A DNA stretch of 64,000 nt from Pandoraea commovens (GCF_902459615.1 NZ_CABPSA010000001.1:124001-188000); one strand, 5' to 3'; shown: positions 24,512-34,533, counted from the stretch's first letter. Numbers and translations: made by a program. The notes: generated by a model not told the origin, from the sequence alone.

Positions 24512-26800
24512 CTACTGCGCGCGGAGCGTCTTCGCGGCGGCGACCATGTTTTGCAGCGCCGGAATGACTTCCGCCCACTGACGCGTCTTCAGTCCGCAGT
24601 CGGGGTTGACCCACAGACGTTGCGCCGGAATGCGCTCGGCGGCCTTCTTCATGAGCGAGACCATGTGGTCCTGCGTCGGGATGTTGGGCGAGTGAATGTC
24701 GTACACACCCGGTCCGATCTCGTTCGGGTACTGGAACGAGTCGAACGCGTCGAGCAGTTCCATATCCGAACGAGAGGTCTCGATGGTGATCACGTCGGCA
24801 TCCATCTCGGCGATGGCCGCGATGATGTCGTTGAACTCCGAATAGCACATGTGCGTATGGATCTGCGTGTCGTCCTGCACGCCGTTCGCCGCGATGCGGA
24901 ACGACTCGACCGCCCAGTGCAGATAGGTCGCCCATTGCGAACGGCGCAGCGGCAGGCCCTCGCGCAGCGCCGCTTCGTCGATCTGGATCACGCGCACACC
25001 GGCGCGCTCCAGATCCAGCACTTCCTCGCGGATCGCGAGTGCGAGCTGGAAGCATGAGACCGAGCGCGGCTGATCGTCGCGCACGAACGACCAGTTCAGG
25101 ATCGTGACCGGGCCCGTCAGCATGCCCTTCATCGGCTTGCTGGTCAGGGATTGCGCGTACTTGATCCACTCGACCGTCATGGCCTTCGGACGGCTGATGT
25201 CGCCGAACATGATCGGCGGCTTCACGCAGCGCGAGCCGTACGACTGCACCCAGCCGAACTGGCTGAACGCGTAGCCTTCGAGTTGCTCACCGAAGTACTC
25301 GACCATGTCGTTACGTTCGGCTTCGCCGTGCACCAGCACATCCAGCCCGAGTGCTTCCTGCTCACGTACGCTGCGCTCGATTTCCTTTTTCATCGCAGCC
25401 ACGTAACCCGCCTGATCCAGCTCGCCTGCTTTGTACTGGCTGCGGGCGTTGCGGATCTCAGTGGTTTGCGGGAACGAGCCGATGGTCGTGGTCGGGTAGA
25501 GCGGCAGGTTCAGTCGCGCGGCCTGCTTCGGTGCCCGCTCGGCGTACGGACGCTTGCGACGCCCCAAGGCGGCTTCGATCCGTTCGACCGCCGCCTTGAC
25601 GGCCGGGTTGTGTACGCGCGGCGACGCACGGCGGCTCGCGATGGCGGCGGCATTGGCGCGCAACTCGGCGGCCACAGTGTCGCGCCCTTCATTGATGGCA
25701 CGGGCCAGCACCGTCACTTCAGCGAGCTTCTGTTTGGCGAAGGCGAGCCACGACCGGATCTCGGCATCGAGCTTCTGTTCGCTGTCCAGATCGACCGGCA
25801 CGTGCAGCAGCGAGCACGACGGCGCGATCCATAGACGCTCCCCCAGTCGTTTCGCCACCGGCTCCAGCCAGTCCAGCACGGCCGCCAGATCCGATTTCCA
25901 GATGTTGCGACCGTTGACCACGCCCACCGAGACGACCTTGTCCGTCGGCAGCGCAGCGATGACCTCGGCGACTTCACGTTGCGCATTCACCGCGTCGATG
26001 TGCAGACCGTCGACCGGCAGGCGGCACGCCAGCGGCAGGTTCTCTTGCAGTTCACCGAAGTACGTGGCGAGCAGACGTTTGACCGGCACGGCGGCCAACG
26101 CGGCGTAGGCGGTTTCGAAGGCTGTCCGCCATTGCGCATTCAGTTCGGTGACGAGAATCGGCTCGTCGATCTGCACCCATTCCACGCCTCGTGCGGCGAG
26201 CGTCGCCAGCAGCTTTACGTAGACCGGCAACAGGCGTGGCAGCAGCGCCAGCTTGTCGCTGTCGTCTTTCGACTTGCCTAGCCACAGGTACGTGACGGGG
26301 CCGACGATGACCGGCTTGGCCTTGACTCCGGCGGCGCGTGCTTCGGCGAGTTGCTCGACGAGACGCGACGCGTCCAGCGTGAAGGTCGTGTCCGCGGCGA
26401 ACTCGGGGACGATGTAGTGGTAGTTCGTATCGAACCACTTCGTCATCTCGCCTGCGGCGACACCGCCGCAGCAGTCCGCGTGTTCTGCGGCGCTCTGGGC
26501 CGAGCGACCACGGGCCACGCGGAAATAGTTGTCCAGGACGTCGCCGTGAAAGCCTTGCACGCGCTTGGGCAGATTGCCCAGCGTGAAGCTCATGTCCAGC
26601 ACCTGATCGTAGAACGCAAAGTCGCCGACCGGAGCCAGATCCAGCGCCACCTGATCCTGCCAATGACGCAGACGCAGTGAAGCACCGAGCGCCTTCAGTT
26701 CGTCGCGCGACGATTGACCCTTCCAGTACGCTTCCTGACCGAACTTCAGCTCACGCTTCGCGCCAACGCGCGGGAATCCCAGATTGTGTGTCTTTGCCAT
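24512..26800 (-). CDS. metE: Cobalamin-independent methionine synthase MetE
   Basis: A 762-residue cytoplasmic enzyme that transfers the methyl group from 5-methyltetrahydropteroyl-triglutamate to homocysteine, giving methionine without vitamin B12. The N-terminus ([20 protein letters not shown]) and length match the family. The zinc site is present: His and Cys in [11 protein letters not shown] (about residues 649-651), Glu in [10 protein letters not shown], and Cys in [13 protein letters not shown] (about 734). It is transcribed alone. No cobalamin or SAM riboswitch can be seen: only 88 bp separate its start from the next gene. The neighbouring LysR protein is not divergently placed as MetR would be. 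Confidence 0.96.
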   Translation of the reverse strand: MAKTHNLGFPRVGAKRELKFGQEAYWKGQSSRDELKALGASLRLRHWQDQVALDLAPVGDFAFYDQVLDMSFTLGNLPKRVQGFHGDVLDNYFRVARGRSAQSAAEHADCCGGVAAGEMTKWFDTNYHYIVPEFAADTTFTLDASRLVEQLAEARAAGVKAKPVIVGPVTYLWLGKSKDDSDKLALLPRLLPVYVKLLATLAARGVEWVQIDEPILVTELNAQWRTAFETAYAALAAVPVKRLLATYFGELQENLPLACRLPVDGLHIDAVNAQREVAEVIAALPTDKVVSVGVVNGRNIWKSDLAAVLDWLEPVAKRLGERLWIAPSCSLLHVPVDLDSEQKLDAEIRSWLAFAKQKLAEVTVLARAINEGRDTVAAELRANAAAIASRRASPRVHNPAVKAAVERIEAALGRRKRPYAERAPKQAARLNLPLYPTTTIGSFPQTTEIRNARSQYKAGELDQAGYVAAMKKEIERSVREQEALGLDVLVHGEAERNDMVEYFGEQLEGYAFSQFGWVQSYGSRCVKPPIMFGDISRPKAMTVEWIKYAQSLTSKPMKGMLTGPVTILNWSFVRDDQPRSVSCFQLALAIREEVLDLERAGVRVIQIDEAALREGLPLRRSQWATYLHWAVESFRIAANGVQDDTQIHTHMCYSEFNDIIAAIAEMDADVITIETSRSDMELLDAFDSFQYPNEIGPGVYDIHSPNIPTQDHMVSLMKKAAERIPAQRLWVNPDCGLKTRQWAEVIPALQNMVAAAKTLRAQ

Positions 26801-26888
26801 GTTCTCTATCGACCCTTGTCACTGGAGGAATTGAAACGGTGACATCGATCATAGAGACTTCAATTCATGAATGAAAATGGTCTTATTT

Positions 26889-27917
26889 TTAAGTAACGTT
26901 AATTTTATTCATGATGAAAGGGGTAGCGAGCGTGCGCGAAACATCCTGCAGCACCTCGATGAGCGCGAGGGTTGCGGCACTCGGCGCGTGCCCGTGGAGG
27001 ACACCGACGGTCGGCGCGACGTGAGAGAACGGCAACCCGAAGTCGTGAAGTGCCGGGGCGAGTGGCGAGCGCGCCACGCCCAGCGTCGATGCGAGGAAGA
27101 GGCACGGCATGGCCTGCGCTGCGCTCGCATTGGTCATGAGCGTGACCGATTCCATGATTACGCGCGGCAGCGGCAGGCCTTGATGGGCGAACTCGGTATC
27201 GATGGCCCGACGCATGGGAGTGCCGGGCGGCGGAACGATCCACGGATAGCGTGCGACGTCGGGCCAGCCGGGCGACGGGTGCAATGCCAGCGGGTGGTTT
27301 CGTGCGCCGAACACCCGCACATCGTCTTCATATAGCGGCACGGTGCCGAAGCCCGCGTTCATGGCGGTTTCGTCCAGTCGGCAGACGAGCAGATCGATTT
27401 CGTGCCAGCGCGCGCGGGGTAGCAGCCGGTCGAGCGTGTCTTCGAACAGATTGATGCGAAGCGCAGGCCCAGTGTGTTCCAACCGCGCGAGCGTTTGTGG
27501 CATGAGCACGCTCGCCATGCCCGGCAGGATGCCGACGTTGACCGGCTGCGCAAGTCCGTCGCGCAACGCCTGCATCGCGGGCGCAACGCCGGCCAGATCC
27601 GTCAGCATGCGCTCGGCGCGTTCGAGCAGGGCGTCGCCGTACGGGGTCGGGGTCACGCGCCGGGTCGTGCGCTCGAACAACGACACGCCCAGCGCGTCCT
27701 CGATCTCGCGCAACCACTTCGACAATGCGGGTTGGGTAATCGCGGCAGCTTCCGCCGTGCGGGCGAAACTGCGCGTGCGGCCCAGCCAGCGCAGCGTCTC
27801 GAGATCGCGGATCCGGAGTTTGCGCAGGACGGCCGGAATCTGGCGGGCGAGCTGCGACGCAGGCAAAGGATCTCGGTCCGTTCGGGGGTCTTCGGTCATG
27901 TCGGCGGGGTAATGCAT
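26889..27917 (-). CDS. LysR-family transcriptional regulator
   Basis: A 342-residue regulator. The N-terminal winged helix-turn-helix spans about residues 38-97 (LRKLRIRDLETLRWLGRTRS, AEAAAITQPALSKWLREIED, LFERTTRRVTPT). A periplasmic-binding-protein-like effector domain follows. A Pro-rich leader of about 30 residues precedes the HTH; a start at 27899 is also possible. It is divergent from the sulfatase gene (159-bp gap), the usual place for a LysR regulator of its neighbour, so sulfate-ester metabolism is the likely theme. The effector is unknown. I reject MetR because metE is not divergent and MetR-type boxes are absent. Confidence 0.9.
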   Translation of the reverse strand: MHYPADMTEDPRTDRDPLPASQLARQIPAVLRKLRIRDLETLRWLGRTRSFARTAEAAAITQPALSKWLREIEDALGVSLFERTTRRVTPTPYGDALLERAERMLTDLAGVAPAMQALRDGLAQPVNVGILPGMASVLMPQTLARLEHTGPALRINLFEDTLDRLLPRARWHEIDLLVCRLDETAMNAGFGTVPLYEDDVRVFGARNHPLALHPSPGWPDVARYPWIVPPPGTPMRRAIDTEFAHQGLPLPRVIMESVTLMTNASAAQAMPCLFLASTLGVARSPLAPALHDFGLPFSHVAPTVGVLHGHAPSAATLALIEVLQDVSRTLATPFIMNKINVT

Positions 27918-28076
27918 CGATGCGTTGCCGATACGTTACCGCACTATTGATGTCCTCCGGGTAATGAATGTGGCGTGACTTTTCATCGATCTGTTCAGAA
28001 TTCAACCGAATAATGAGACTCCCATCCGGTAGCTGGCGCACGACACGACGCTGGCACCCCATCAGGAGCGAGACGC

Positions 28077-29969
28077 ATGACGACACGAAAACCTTCATCC
28101 TCCACGACCACCGACGACGCGACACCGACCGACACCGCGTCCGCAACACAGCCGGACACGCCCAGCCGCAAGGCGCGACGCGACTTTCTGAAGCAGGCCG
28201 GTGTTGCGATGGCATCGGCCGGGCTGGTGCCGTCGGCCATGTCGGCCACCGGAGCGGCATCGCCGACCCGGCACGCGGCCGACGATGGCTACATCATGCC
28301 GACGGAGGCCCCGGCCGTCGCGCCCAAGGGCTACAACATCCTGTTCATCCTCACGGATCAGGAGCGGCATTTCGACAAGTGGCCGTTTCCGGTGCCGGGC
28401 CGCGAACGGTTGCGTCGCGAAGGTGTGACGTTTATGAACCACCAGATTGCCGCGTGCGTGTGTTCGCCGTCGCGCTCGGTCGTCTACACCGGCCAGCACA
28501 TTCAGCACACGCGCGTATTCGACAACTGCGGCATTCCGTGGCAGCCGGATATGTCGACCGATATCCGCACGATCGGACACATGATGCGCGACGCAGGGTA
28601 TTACGCGGCGTATCTCGGCAAGTGGCATCTGAGCGGCAAACTGCATCACAACCACACGCCCTACGACACGCCGACGGCGGAGTACAACGCGTTGATCCGG
28701 TCGTACGGCTTCGACGACTACTTCGGCGTGGGCGATCTGATCGGGCGCGTGCGCGGGGGCTATACCTACGACGGATTGACGACGTCGTCCGCCGTGTCGT
28801 GGTTGCGCGGACGCGGCGCACAACTGGCGAGCGAACAGAAGCCGTGGTTCATGGCAGTGAATCTCGTCAACCCGCACGACGCGATGTTCCTGAACACCGA
28901 TCCGGCGGGCGTCGACACGCAAAACGCCAGCAAGCCGACGCTGGGCAACGCCCGTCCGCCGAAGGACAGTCTGTACGACAAGCACTGGGACGTCCCGCTC
29001 GCAGCCACGCGAAAGCAGGCCTACGACGCCCCCGGTCGACCCGCTGCGCACGGCGTCTACAACGCGGCCGAGGGCGTGCTGGTCGGGGACTATCCGCTCG
29101 ACGACGCGCGTCTTCAGGTCTATCAGGACTATTACTTCAACTGCATCCGCGACTGCGACACCCATGTCGTGACGCTGCTCGATACGCTGCGCGAATTGGG
29201 CATCGACAAGAACACCATCGTCGTGATGAGTGCCGATCATGGAGATCACGTCGGTGCGCACAAGCTGGTAGGGAAGGGGCCGACGACCTATCGCGAGCAG
29301 AATCACGTACCGCTCGTGATCCGTCATCCGGCATATCCGGGCGGTAAGCAATGCGCCGCACTCAGCTCGCATGTGGATATCACGCCGACGTTGCTCGGGT
29401 TGACGGGGCTGGACGCCGACAACGTGGCCCGCATTGCTGGCAAGGCTGCTCATGGGCATGACCTCACACCGCTGCTGCGCCGCCCTGAGCGGCAGGCGGT
29501 CGATGTGCTGCGTCCGGCCACGCTGTTCAACTACGCCATGCTGCTGTTCTACGACAGCGAGTGGCTGGCGCAGGAATATGCGACGTTGCGTCAGAAGGGC
29601 GTGCCGGTCGACGAGATCCATCGACGGGTGATCGCCCGTCAGCCGGACTTCCGGCATCGCGGCATGATTCGCGGTGTGTTCGACGGTCGCTATCGCTTCT
29701 CGCGCTACTTTTCGCCGAAAGGGTTCAACCGGCCGACATCGCTGGAGACGCTGTTCGCCAGTAATGACGTCGAACTCTACGATCTGCACGCCGATCCGAC
29801 GGAGTCGCACAATCTGGCGCTCGACGCCCATAGCAACGGGGCTTTGCTGATGGCGATGAACACGCTGCTCAACGATCGTCTGGACGCGGAAGTGGGCGAA
29901 GATCGCGCCGACATCCTGCCGATCCGCGACGGGCGCGTGCATTTCACGTTCGAAACGCAGGTCGGCTGA
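28077..29969 (+). CDS. Tat-exported sulfatase
   Basis: A 630-residue sulfate-ester hydrolase. The N-terminus is a long Ser/Thr-rich leader with a twin-arginine signal (KARRDFLKQAGVAMASAGLV, about residues 32-51), so folded export to the periplasm is expected. The formylglycine motif is CSPSR (Cys129-Arg133) in CVCSPSRSVVYTGQ, with metal ligands in LFILTDQE (Asp94) and VMSADHGDHVGAHKL. The Cys needs conversion by a formylglycine-generating enzyme, which is not encoded in this window. The domain is closest in appearance to alkaline-phosphatase-superfamily choline- or aryl-sulfatases; the substrate is open. The LysR gene opposite is its probable regulator. Confidence 0.9.
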   Translation: MTTRKPSSSTTTDDATPTDTASATQPDTPSRKARRDFLKQAGVAMASAGLVPSAMSATGAASPTRHAADDGYIMPTEAPAVAPKGYNILFILTDQERHFDKWPFPVPGRERLRREGVTFMNHQIAACVCSPSRSVVYTGQHIQHTRVFDNCGIPWQPDMSTDIRTIGHMMRDAGYYAAYLGKWHLSGKLHHNHTPYDTPTAEYNALIRSYGFDDYFGVGDLIGRVRGGYTYDGLTTSSAVSWLRGRGAQLASEQKPWFMAVNLVNPHDAMFLNTDPAGVDTQNASKPTLGNARPPKDSLYDKHWDVPLAATRKQAYDAPGRPAAHGVYNAAEGVLVGDYPLDDARLQVYQDYYFNCIRDCDTHVVTLLDTLRELGIDKNTIVVMSADHGDHVGAHKLVGKGPTTYREQNHVPLVIRHPAYPGGKQCAALSSHVDITPTLLGLTGLDADNVARIAGKAAHGHDLTPLLRRPERQAVDVLRPATLFNYAMLLFYDSEWLAQEYATLRQKGVPVDEIHRRVIARQPDFRHRGMIRGVFDGRYRFSRYFSPKGFNRPTSLETLFASNDVELYDLHADPTESHNLALDAHSNGALLMAMNTLLNDRLDAEVGEDRADILPIRDGRVHFTFETQVG

Positions 29970-30123
29970 TTCAATTGCACGTTGATCCGACGGCACGGCG
30001 GCGACGCCGTTGCCGTTGGCGTGCCGGATGACATCGGTGGTACGCTCTTGCGACCTCGCGCGCGCGAGCCGAGGCTATTCCTGTATGGATCTGCCGCCTC
30101 CGTCATTCGCTATTGCCAACGCC

Positions 30124-30738
30124 ATGAAGAAACGTGAATTCCTTGCCGGTGCCGTGGCACTGGGCGCATCGGTGCCTGCTTTTGCCAAGCCCGGCGCTGC
30201 GGGCACCTCCGCCACTTCCGTCACCACTGCACCGGCGTCGACACCGCTCGTCACGCTCAGCGGCGCGATTGCGCGTCACAACCGGGGGCCGGTCGACCCG
30301 GCGCTCGACCAGCTGTTTCACAAGCAACTCGTGCAATTCGACGCGGCGTATGCGCTCGACTTCGCCATGCTCACGCGCATGCCAGCGCAGACGATTCGCC
30401 CCACGCTGGAGTACGACGCCAAGCCGCACACGTTGCGCGGTCCGCGTCTGGCGGATGTGCTGGTGCAGGCGGGGGCACCGTCGAATCCGCTCACGCAGGT
30501 GTTGCTGCGCGCCATCGACGGCTACGTGGTGGCGACCACGATCGGGCAGGTGCGGGAGTACGGCTTCCTGCTCGCCACGCATATCGACGACAAGCCGCTC
30601 GCGCTGGGCGGTCTCGGGCCGCTGTGGGCCGTGTACGACCCGGCCGCGATTCCGGCGCTGGCGGGCAAACCGCTCAAAGAGCAGTTCACCCTGTGTCCGT
30701 GGGGCGTGTATCACATTCAGATCAACGCCGTTTCCTGA
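30124..30738 (+). CDS. Small exported molybdopterin-oxidoreductase-like protein
   Basis: A 204-residue periplasmic protein resembling short Oxidored_molyb-domain proteins (TLEYDAKPHTLRGPRLADVL, then AIDGYVVATTIGQVREYGFL and LATHIDDKPLALGGLGPLWA). These are often annotated as molybdopterin-dependent oxidoreductases, although cofactor binding is unproven. The chosen ATG begins a clear signal peptide (MKKREFLAGAVALGASVPAFA). In-frame starts at 30085 and 30010 give poor leaders. The domain contains a single Cys, near the C-terminus in FTLCPWGVYH, and none in the position that ligates molybdenum in sulfite oxidase, so catalysis is doubtful. It lies 154 bp after the sulfatase and may be read from its own promoter. 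Confidence 0.7.
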   Translation: MKKREFLAGAVALGASVPAFAKPGAAGTSATSVTTAPASTPLVTLSGAIARHNRGPVDPALDQLFHKQLVQFDAAYALDFAMLTRMPAQTIRPTLEYDAKPHTLRGPRLADVLVQAGAPSNPLTQVLLRAIDGYVVATTIGQVREYGFLLATHIDDKPLALGGLGPLWAVYDPAAIPALAGKPLKEQFTLCPWGVYHIQINAVS

Positions 30739-30754
30739 CGCGCCCGATCCTGTC

Positions 30755-32878
30755 TCAGTACGACGTTGGGCGCCCTGGCGTCGACGTCGCGCGCGGCGGA
30801 GGAACGATCGCCTGATACGGGTTCAGGCGCCCGGGCAGCTTGACCGGATCGAGTTCGTCGACGTCCTCGTGCAGGATGCGACGGATCTCCAGAATCGCCT
30901 GTGGCGTTTCCTGCACGCTATGTCCTGAGACGATGACGCGCTCGGACTGCGCGCCCGCGAGATGCGCGCTCGTGTACGGCACCACACCATCGTTCGAGGC
31001 CTCCAGCGGCCCCTTGGCATCGCGCCGCGCGATGATCGAGTGGTATTGCACGGACGGCGAGATCTTCAGTCCGGCCGCAGCCATCACGTAGGGATCGTCG
31101 TCACGCAACTGATCGACGCTGTTCGGCACGTAGCGTGTTTTGCCCTCCGACGGACTGTCTTCGGACCCGGTCGCGTAGTGCAGCACGTCGTCGATCCCCG
31201 AGAGCAGCGTGACCGGCAGCTTGATCAGGTTCGAGACCCAGCGTCCGATGCGGTTACGCGCAAACGGCGTGCCCCGGTGTGGCGCGGCGATGAAGATGGC
31301 GCGCTCGAACTGTGGCACCGGCTTGAAGCTGAAAAGCGGATTGAGCCGGTCGCGGGCACGGTCGATCTGGTCTTCGTCCAGATGGTACTCGTGCTGGAAA
31401 GTGTCCCAGAGCTGATCGTCCGAGCTGGACACCATCAGGCGTGCAATCACGCCGCCCATGCTGTGTCCGATGACGACCGCTTCGTGCGACGCGGCCGACT
31501 GACCGTCCGGGTCGAAGTGCTTGAGCGTCGTCTCGAACGCGTTGCGAATGGCCATCGCGTTCACGAGAATCGGCGCGTTGGTCGGGTAATACACCTGCCA
31601 GACCTGGAAGTGCTCGCGCAGCGTCGCATCGCCCTGAATTTCGTTGGCGAGATTCACCCACGCCTCCGGGCTGCTGGCCAGCCCGTGCAGCATCAGAATG
31701 ACGCGGCGTCCCGGATCGAAAGGCTGCATCAGGTAGATGTGGGGACGCACGATGCCTCGGTCGCGTCCGAACAGCGTGCGCAGCGACTGCTCGGCAAAGC
31801 CCGAGCGCGCGAGCCACAGTCCGTAACCGGCCGTGAAGTTGCCCGCCAGCGGCACCGTCTGGTGATTCAGTTCGACGGACGTCTGCCGGTACGGGTCGTA
31901 GACCACCAGCGTGGCGACCTTCGTCGTGAGGACCTGTTCGAGTGTGGTGCCGTCAAAGCGCAACAGAAGCGTGAGCGACGGCGAGGGCATCTCGCTGAAC
32001 ACTGGCCCGGCGTTGGGGTCGGTGGCGCGCCGGAAGTCGCGTGAGGCGCGGCTTTCCCGTGGGTTGGGCGTCGTGTCGCGGTAGTCCGGACCGGTTGCGG
32101 CGTCGCCCCGGGGCATCGGATTCTGTCCGGCGGCGGCGAGCGCCTCGGCGGCGGACTTCTCATCGAGCACGGCCACCAGCTCAGCGCCGAAACCGTCGCG
32201 TCGATACGGGCTGCGCAGCCCGGCGAACGACAGCGTGGACGCGGGCAAGACTTCGCGCGGCTGGATGTGGTTATCGGCGAATCGCACGCTGCTGGCGTCA
32301 ACCGGCAGGAGCCATCCCGCTATTTTGTCGCTGCCCGTTTGCTGCACGCGACGGAACAACGCGACCGAGAAGTTCTGCACCGCGTAGTTGTAATAGTCGC
32401 GGACCTGCGTCTGACGGTCTTCGAAGGCCCGTTCGCTCGACGGACGGTCGCCGTAGAAAAGGTACGCGTACGCGTAGCGTGCGGAGCGCAGCCACAGATC
32501 GAACTGTGCGTCGTTCCATTGCCGCTCGCCCGTGGGGGTTTGCGCGATGGCGAGCTGCATCGACATTTCGGCCATGGCGGCGAGTCGTCGGTCGACGTCG
32601 ATTTCCTTGGCGCGGCCCAACGCGTCGATACAGTCGAGCGACGATTTGGCGCAAAGGGTGTCGTCGAGCCCTGCGACGCGAACGGTTTCATCGGTCGAGG
32701 CGCTGAGCTTGCCGGTCGACAGAATGTCGCCGCGCTTCATGGCGATGTACTGCTCGGGGCCGAGCGAGCGGACTTCCACCATTGCGCACCCGGACAGGGC
32801 CGCCAGCCATACGGCAGCCATCAGCAGACCTGCACGCCGCAGCGTGAGCGCCTTGCCAGATGCGTGCAACGAGATCAT
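30755..32878 (-). CDS. Lipase-like alpha/beta hydrolase lipoprotein
   Basis: A 707-residue envelope protein. The signal peptide ends at a lipobox (LAALSGCAMVEV), so it is probably lipid-anchored. The first half (about 45-380) has no recognised motif. The second half is an alpha/beta hydrolase: oxyanion region VILMLHGLASSPEAWVNLA, nucleophile Ser in VIGHSMGGVIARLM (about residue 472), and a late His in VIVSGHSVQETPQAI. It is likely an esterase or lipase of PGAP1/LipA-like type; the substrate is unknown. Its ATG overlaps the stop of the upstream DUF4105 gene by 4 bp, so the two proteins are translated together and probably act together in the envelope. Confidence 0.85.
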   Translation of the reverse strand: MISLHASGKALTLRRAGLLMAAVWLAALSGCAMVEVRSLGPEQYIAMKRGDILSTGKLSASTDETVRVAGLDDTLCAKSSLDCIDALGRAKEIDVDRRLAAMAEMSMQLAIAQTPTGERQWNDAQFDLWLRSARYAYAYLFYGDRPSSERAFEDRQTQVRDYYNYAVQNFSVALFRRVQQTGSDKIAGWLLPVDASSVRFADNHIQPREVLPASTLSFAGLRSPYRRDGFGAELVAVLDEKSAAEALAAAGQNPMPRGDAATGPDYRDTTPNPRESRASRDFRRATDPNAGPVFSEMPSPSLTLLLRFDGTTLEQVLTTKVATLVVYDPYRQTSVELNHQTVPLAGNFTAGYGLWLARSGFAEQSLRTLFGRDRGIVRPHIYLMQPFDPGRRVILMLHGLASSPEAWVNLANEIQGDATLREHFQVWQVYYPTNAPILVNAMAIRNAFETTLKHFDPDGQSAASHEAVVIGHSMGGVIARLMVSSSDDQLWDTFQHEYHLDEDQIDRARDRLNPLFSFKPVPQFERAIFIAAPHRGTPFARNRIGRWVSNLIKLPVTLLSGIDDVLHYATGSEDSPSEGKTRYVPNSVDQLRDDDPYVMAAAGLKISPSVQYHSIIARRDAKGPLEASNDGVVPYTSAHLAGAQSERVIVSGHSVQETPQAILEIRRILHEDVDELDPVKLPGRLNPYQAIVPPPRATSTPGRPTSY

Positions 32879-33948
32879 GGCGTCACCTTCGGATCGTCGC
32901 CCGGCACGCCCTGACGGATGAGGGTCGAGAACTCGGGCGAGTCGCCTGCGGCCAGTGCCCGGGCAACGAAATTGCCCCGGTCGTACAGTTGCGCGTAGGT
33001 GAAGCCCGGTGTCAGACCGCCCTGATCGTAGGCGTACTCGGCGAAGTACCCCGACAGCAGCAACCGGTAGTCGAGCGGCAATCCCGGCGCGATGAGGCGG
33101 GCGATCTCGAAGACGATGGTCGTGCAGTTGCTCGTGAGCGTGTTGTACCAGGCGGGCGTATCGTGCAGTTCGCGCGCGCGGGCGAGGTAGCCGATGAACA
33201 CTTCTCGCAGTTGTTTGGGCGGGATGTTGAGTCGATACAGGTAGGTCGTCTCACCGCGCACGTTGCTGCGAACCCGCAGAATGTCGCGCTCGTCGGCGGC
33301 CACCAGCGTGGCTTCGAAGTCTTTGAAGAACCCGCCGATGGCCGAGAACTTCTGGCCCTGCTTCTTGCGAATCTCGATGGAAAAGACCACGCGGCGACCA
33401 TCCGAGAAGCCGAACGACACCAGGGTGTGAGCAATCGCCGGACCCATCCAGTACGACAGGACGAGATCGGCACTCTCGAGCTTGTCGAGATCGTACTCGC
33501 GGGTTTCCCAGCGCGGCGTGAAGTCGGTTTCCGTGCGCCATTCGAAGTTGCGCACGTTGTGCAGCGTGACGTGTTCGCCGTCGATTCGGGAATCGAGCAA
33601 TTGCGCGACGTCGGCCGCCCAGAGGCGGTCGTTGGATGCGCGGATCGTCTGCCACCAGCCGACGAGCAGCACTAATGCAATCAGAAAGGCGAGCGGCCAG
33701 CCCCGCAGTGGCATACCGGCGCGCACGCGCAAGAGCGCAACGATCGCGACGACCCCGAGCAGCACCCACACGGCGATCGCGAGGTAGCGCACGGGCGCCG
33801 GGCCCGGGCAACGGTAGGCGAGGGCCATCGCCCCCCAGGCGCACGCGCCCAGCACGAGCAGGGCGAGGAACGAGCGCAGCACGTAGACGTACCACGCGAT
33901 GTGATGGCTGGCGAGCGCATCGCCAGCATGGGATTGCAGTTGCACCAT
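32875..33948 (-). CDS. DUF4105 membrane protein
   Basis: A 357-residue inner-membrane protein with three N-terminal hydrophobic helices (about 20-45, 55-75, 86-103) and a large C-terminal domain matching DUF4105: NVRNFEWRTETDFTPRWETR, YDLDKLESADLVLSYWMGP, and the late AWYNTLTSNCTTIVFEI with a conserved Asn-Cys-Thr. That segment and the His in AHTLVSFGF resemble a papain-like Cys/His catalytic pair, so protease or transacylase activity is possible. No function is proven. It overlaps the lipase-like gene by ATGA; I recall DUF4105 proteins near envelope lipid enzymes, but this is not checked. Confidence 0.82.
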   Translation of the reverse strand: MVQLQSHAGDALASHHIAWYVYVLRSFLALLVLGACAWGAMALAYRCPGPAPVRYLAIAVWVLLGVVAIVALLRVRAGMPLRGWPLAFLIALVLLVGWWQTIRASNDRLWAADVAQLLDSRIDGEHVTLHNVRNFEWRTETDFTPRWETREYDLDKLESADLVLSYWMGPAIAHTLVSFGFSDGRRVVFSIEIRKKQGQKFSAIGGFFKDFEATLVAADERDILRVRSNVRGETTYLYRLNIPPKQLREVFIGYLARARELHDTPAWYNTLTSNCTTIVFEIARLIAPGLPLDYRLLLSGYFAEYAYDQGGLTPGFTYAQLYDRGNFVARALAAGDSPEFSTLIRQGVPGDDPKVTP

Positions 33949-34122
33949 GTTTCGCAGAGTTCAATCCGGTTCAGCGCCGAAGAATACCAGCAGACCGGCG
34001 TCTGGCGCCTACAACCCTGCACCGGATCGTCATTTGCCGTTGCGGCGGCGCGCTACAATGCCCCGCAATCCGTGCGTCTTCGACGCGGATTTTGCGTATT
34101 CACTTCACGAATTGGAGACGTT

Positions 34123-34140
34123 ATGAGGTTGGCATGCTGA
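34123..34140 (+). other. Five-codon upstream ORF overlapping the lipoprotein start
   Basis: ATG AGG TTG GCA TGC TGA, preceded by GGAG with ideal spacing. The lipoprotein ATG at 34134 lies inside it in another frame. It could couple or attenuate translation, or simply be a chance frame. Confidence 0.3.
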
Positions 34141-34532
34141 GGCATCCTAAAGGGGACTTTCTCGTTCGTTGGAGCGCCTGGCTGTTGGTGACGCTCGGGG
34201 CCGTCGGTCTCGCCGCATGCACGACGCGCCCGTTTCAGCCCTCGCCACCGCTCTACAAACTCTGGGCAAAGCGAGGCGTCGACGAGCAGGGCGTGCGCAA
34301 CGCCATGCTGGCATGCGGCTTCCCCAATTCGGCATACGTCGACCGCAAGGACATGACGCTCAACGACTTCGCCAAGGGCGAGTTGTGCATGATCGACCAC
34401 GGATTCCAGTATCAGGATCGGCGAATCATTTGCACCGACTTCCCGGACTTACCCGCGTGCGCCAACGTGCCGCGAGGCAAGACGTTCGGCTCGGACCCGG
34501 ACTTTGGTCCGGCCGCGAATAAGCCCCGCTAG
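34134..34532 (+). CDS. Small lipoprotein of unknown function
   Basis: A 132-residue predicted lipoprotein. After a basic N-terminus the hydrophobic core LLVTLGAVGLAACTT contains a lipobox ending at Cys29. The mature part contains four further Cys (CGFPNS, ELCMIDHGF, IICTDFPDL, PACANVP), which may form two disulfides in the periplasm. I do not recognise a named family. GAGG lies 7 nt upstream of the ATG at 34134. The frame is open further upstream to 33636, but that part is antisense to the DUF4105 gene and lacks coding character. It converges on the outer-membrane-factor gene with one base between the stop codons. Confidence 0.75.
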   Translation: MLRHPKGDFLVRWSAWLLVTLGAVGLAACTTRPFQPSPPLYKLWAKRGVDEQGVRNAMLACGFPNSAYVDRKDMTLNDFAKGELCMIDHGFQYQDRRIICTDFPDLPACANVPRGKTFGSDPDFGPAANKPR

Positions 34533-34533
34533 G

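Noticed and set aside
26801-26888. Possible cobalamin riboswitch or MetR site upstream of metE
   Set aside because: The gap is only 88 bp, too short for a B12 riboswitch, and lacks a TGAA-N5-TTCA site. Only the short palindrome ATTCATGAAT at 26863-26872 is seen.
26889-27917. LysR gene next to metE as MetR
   Set aside because: It is not divergent from metE, differs in its N-terminus, and is placed opposite a sulfatase instead.
28095-29996. A 633-codon minus-strand frame opposite the sulfatase
   Set aside because: The sulfatase has intact catalytic motifs; the antisense frame shows none.
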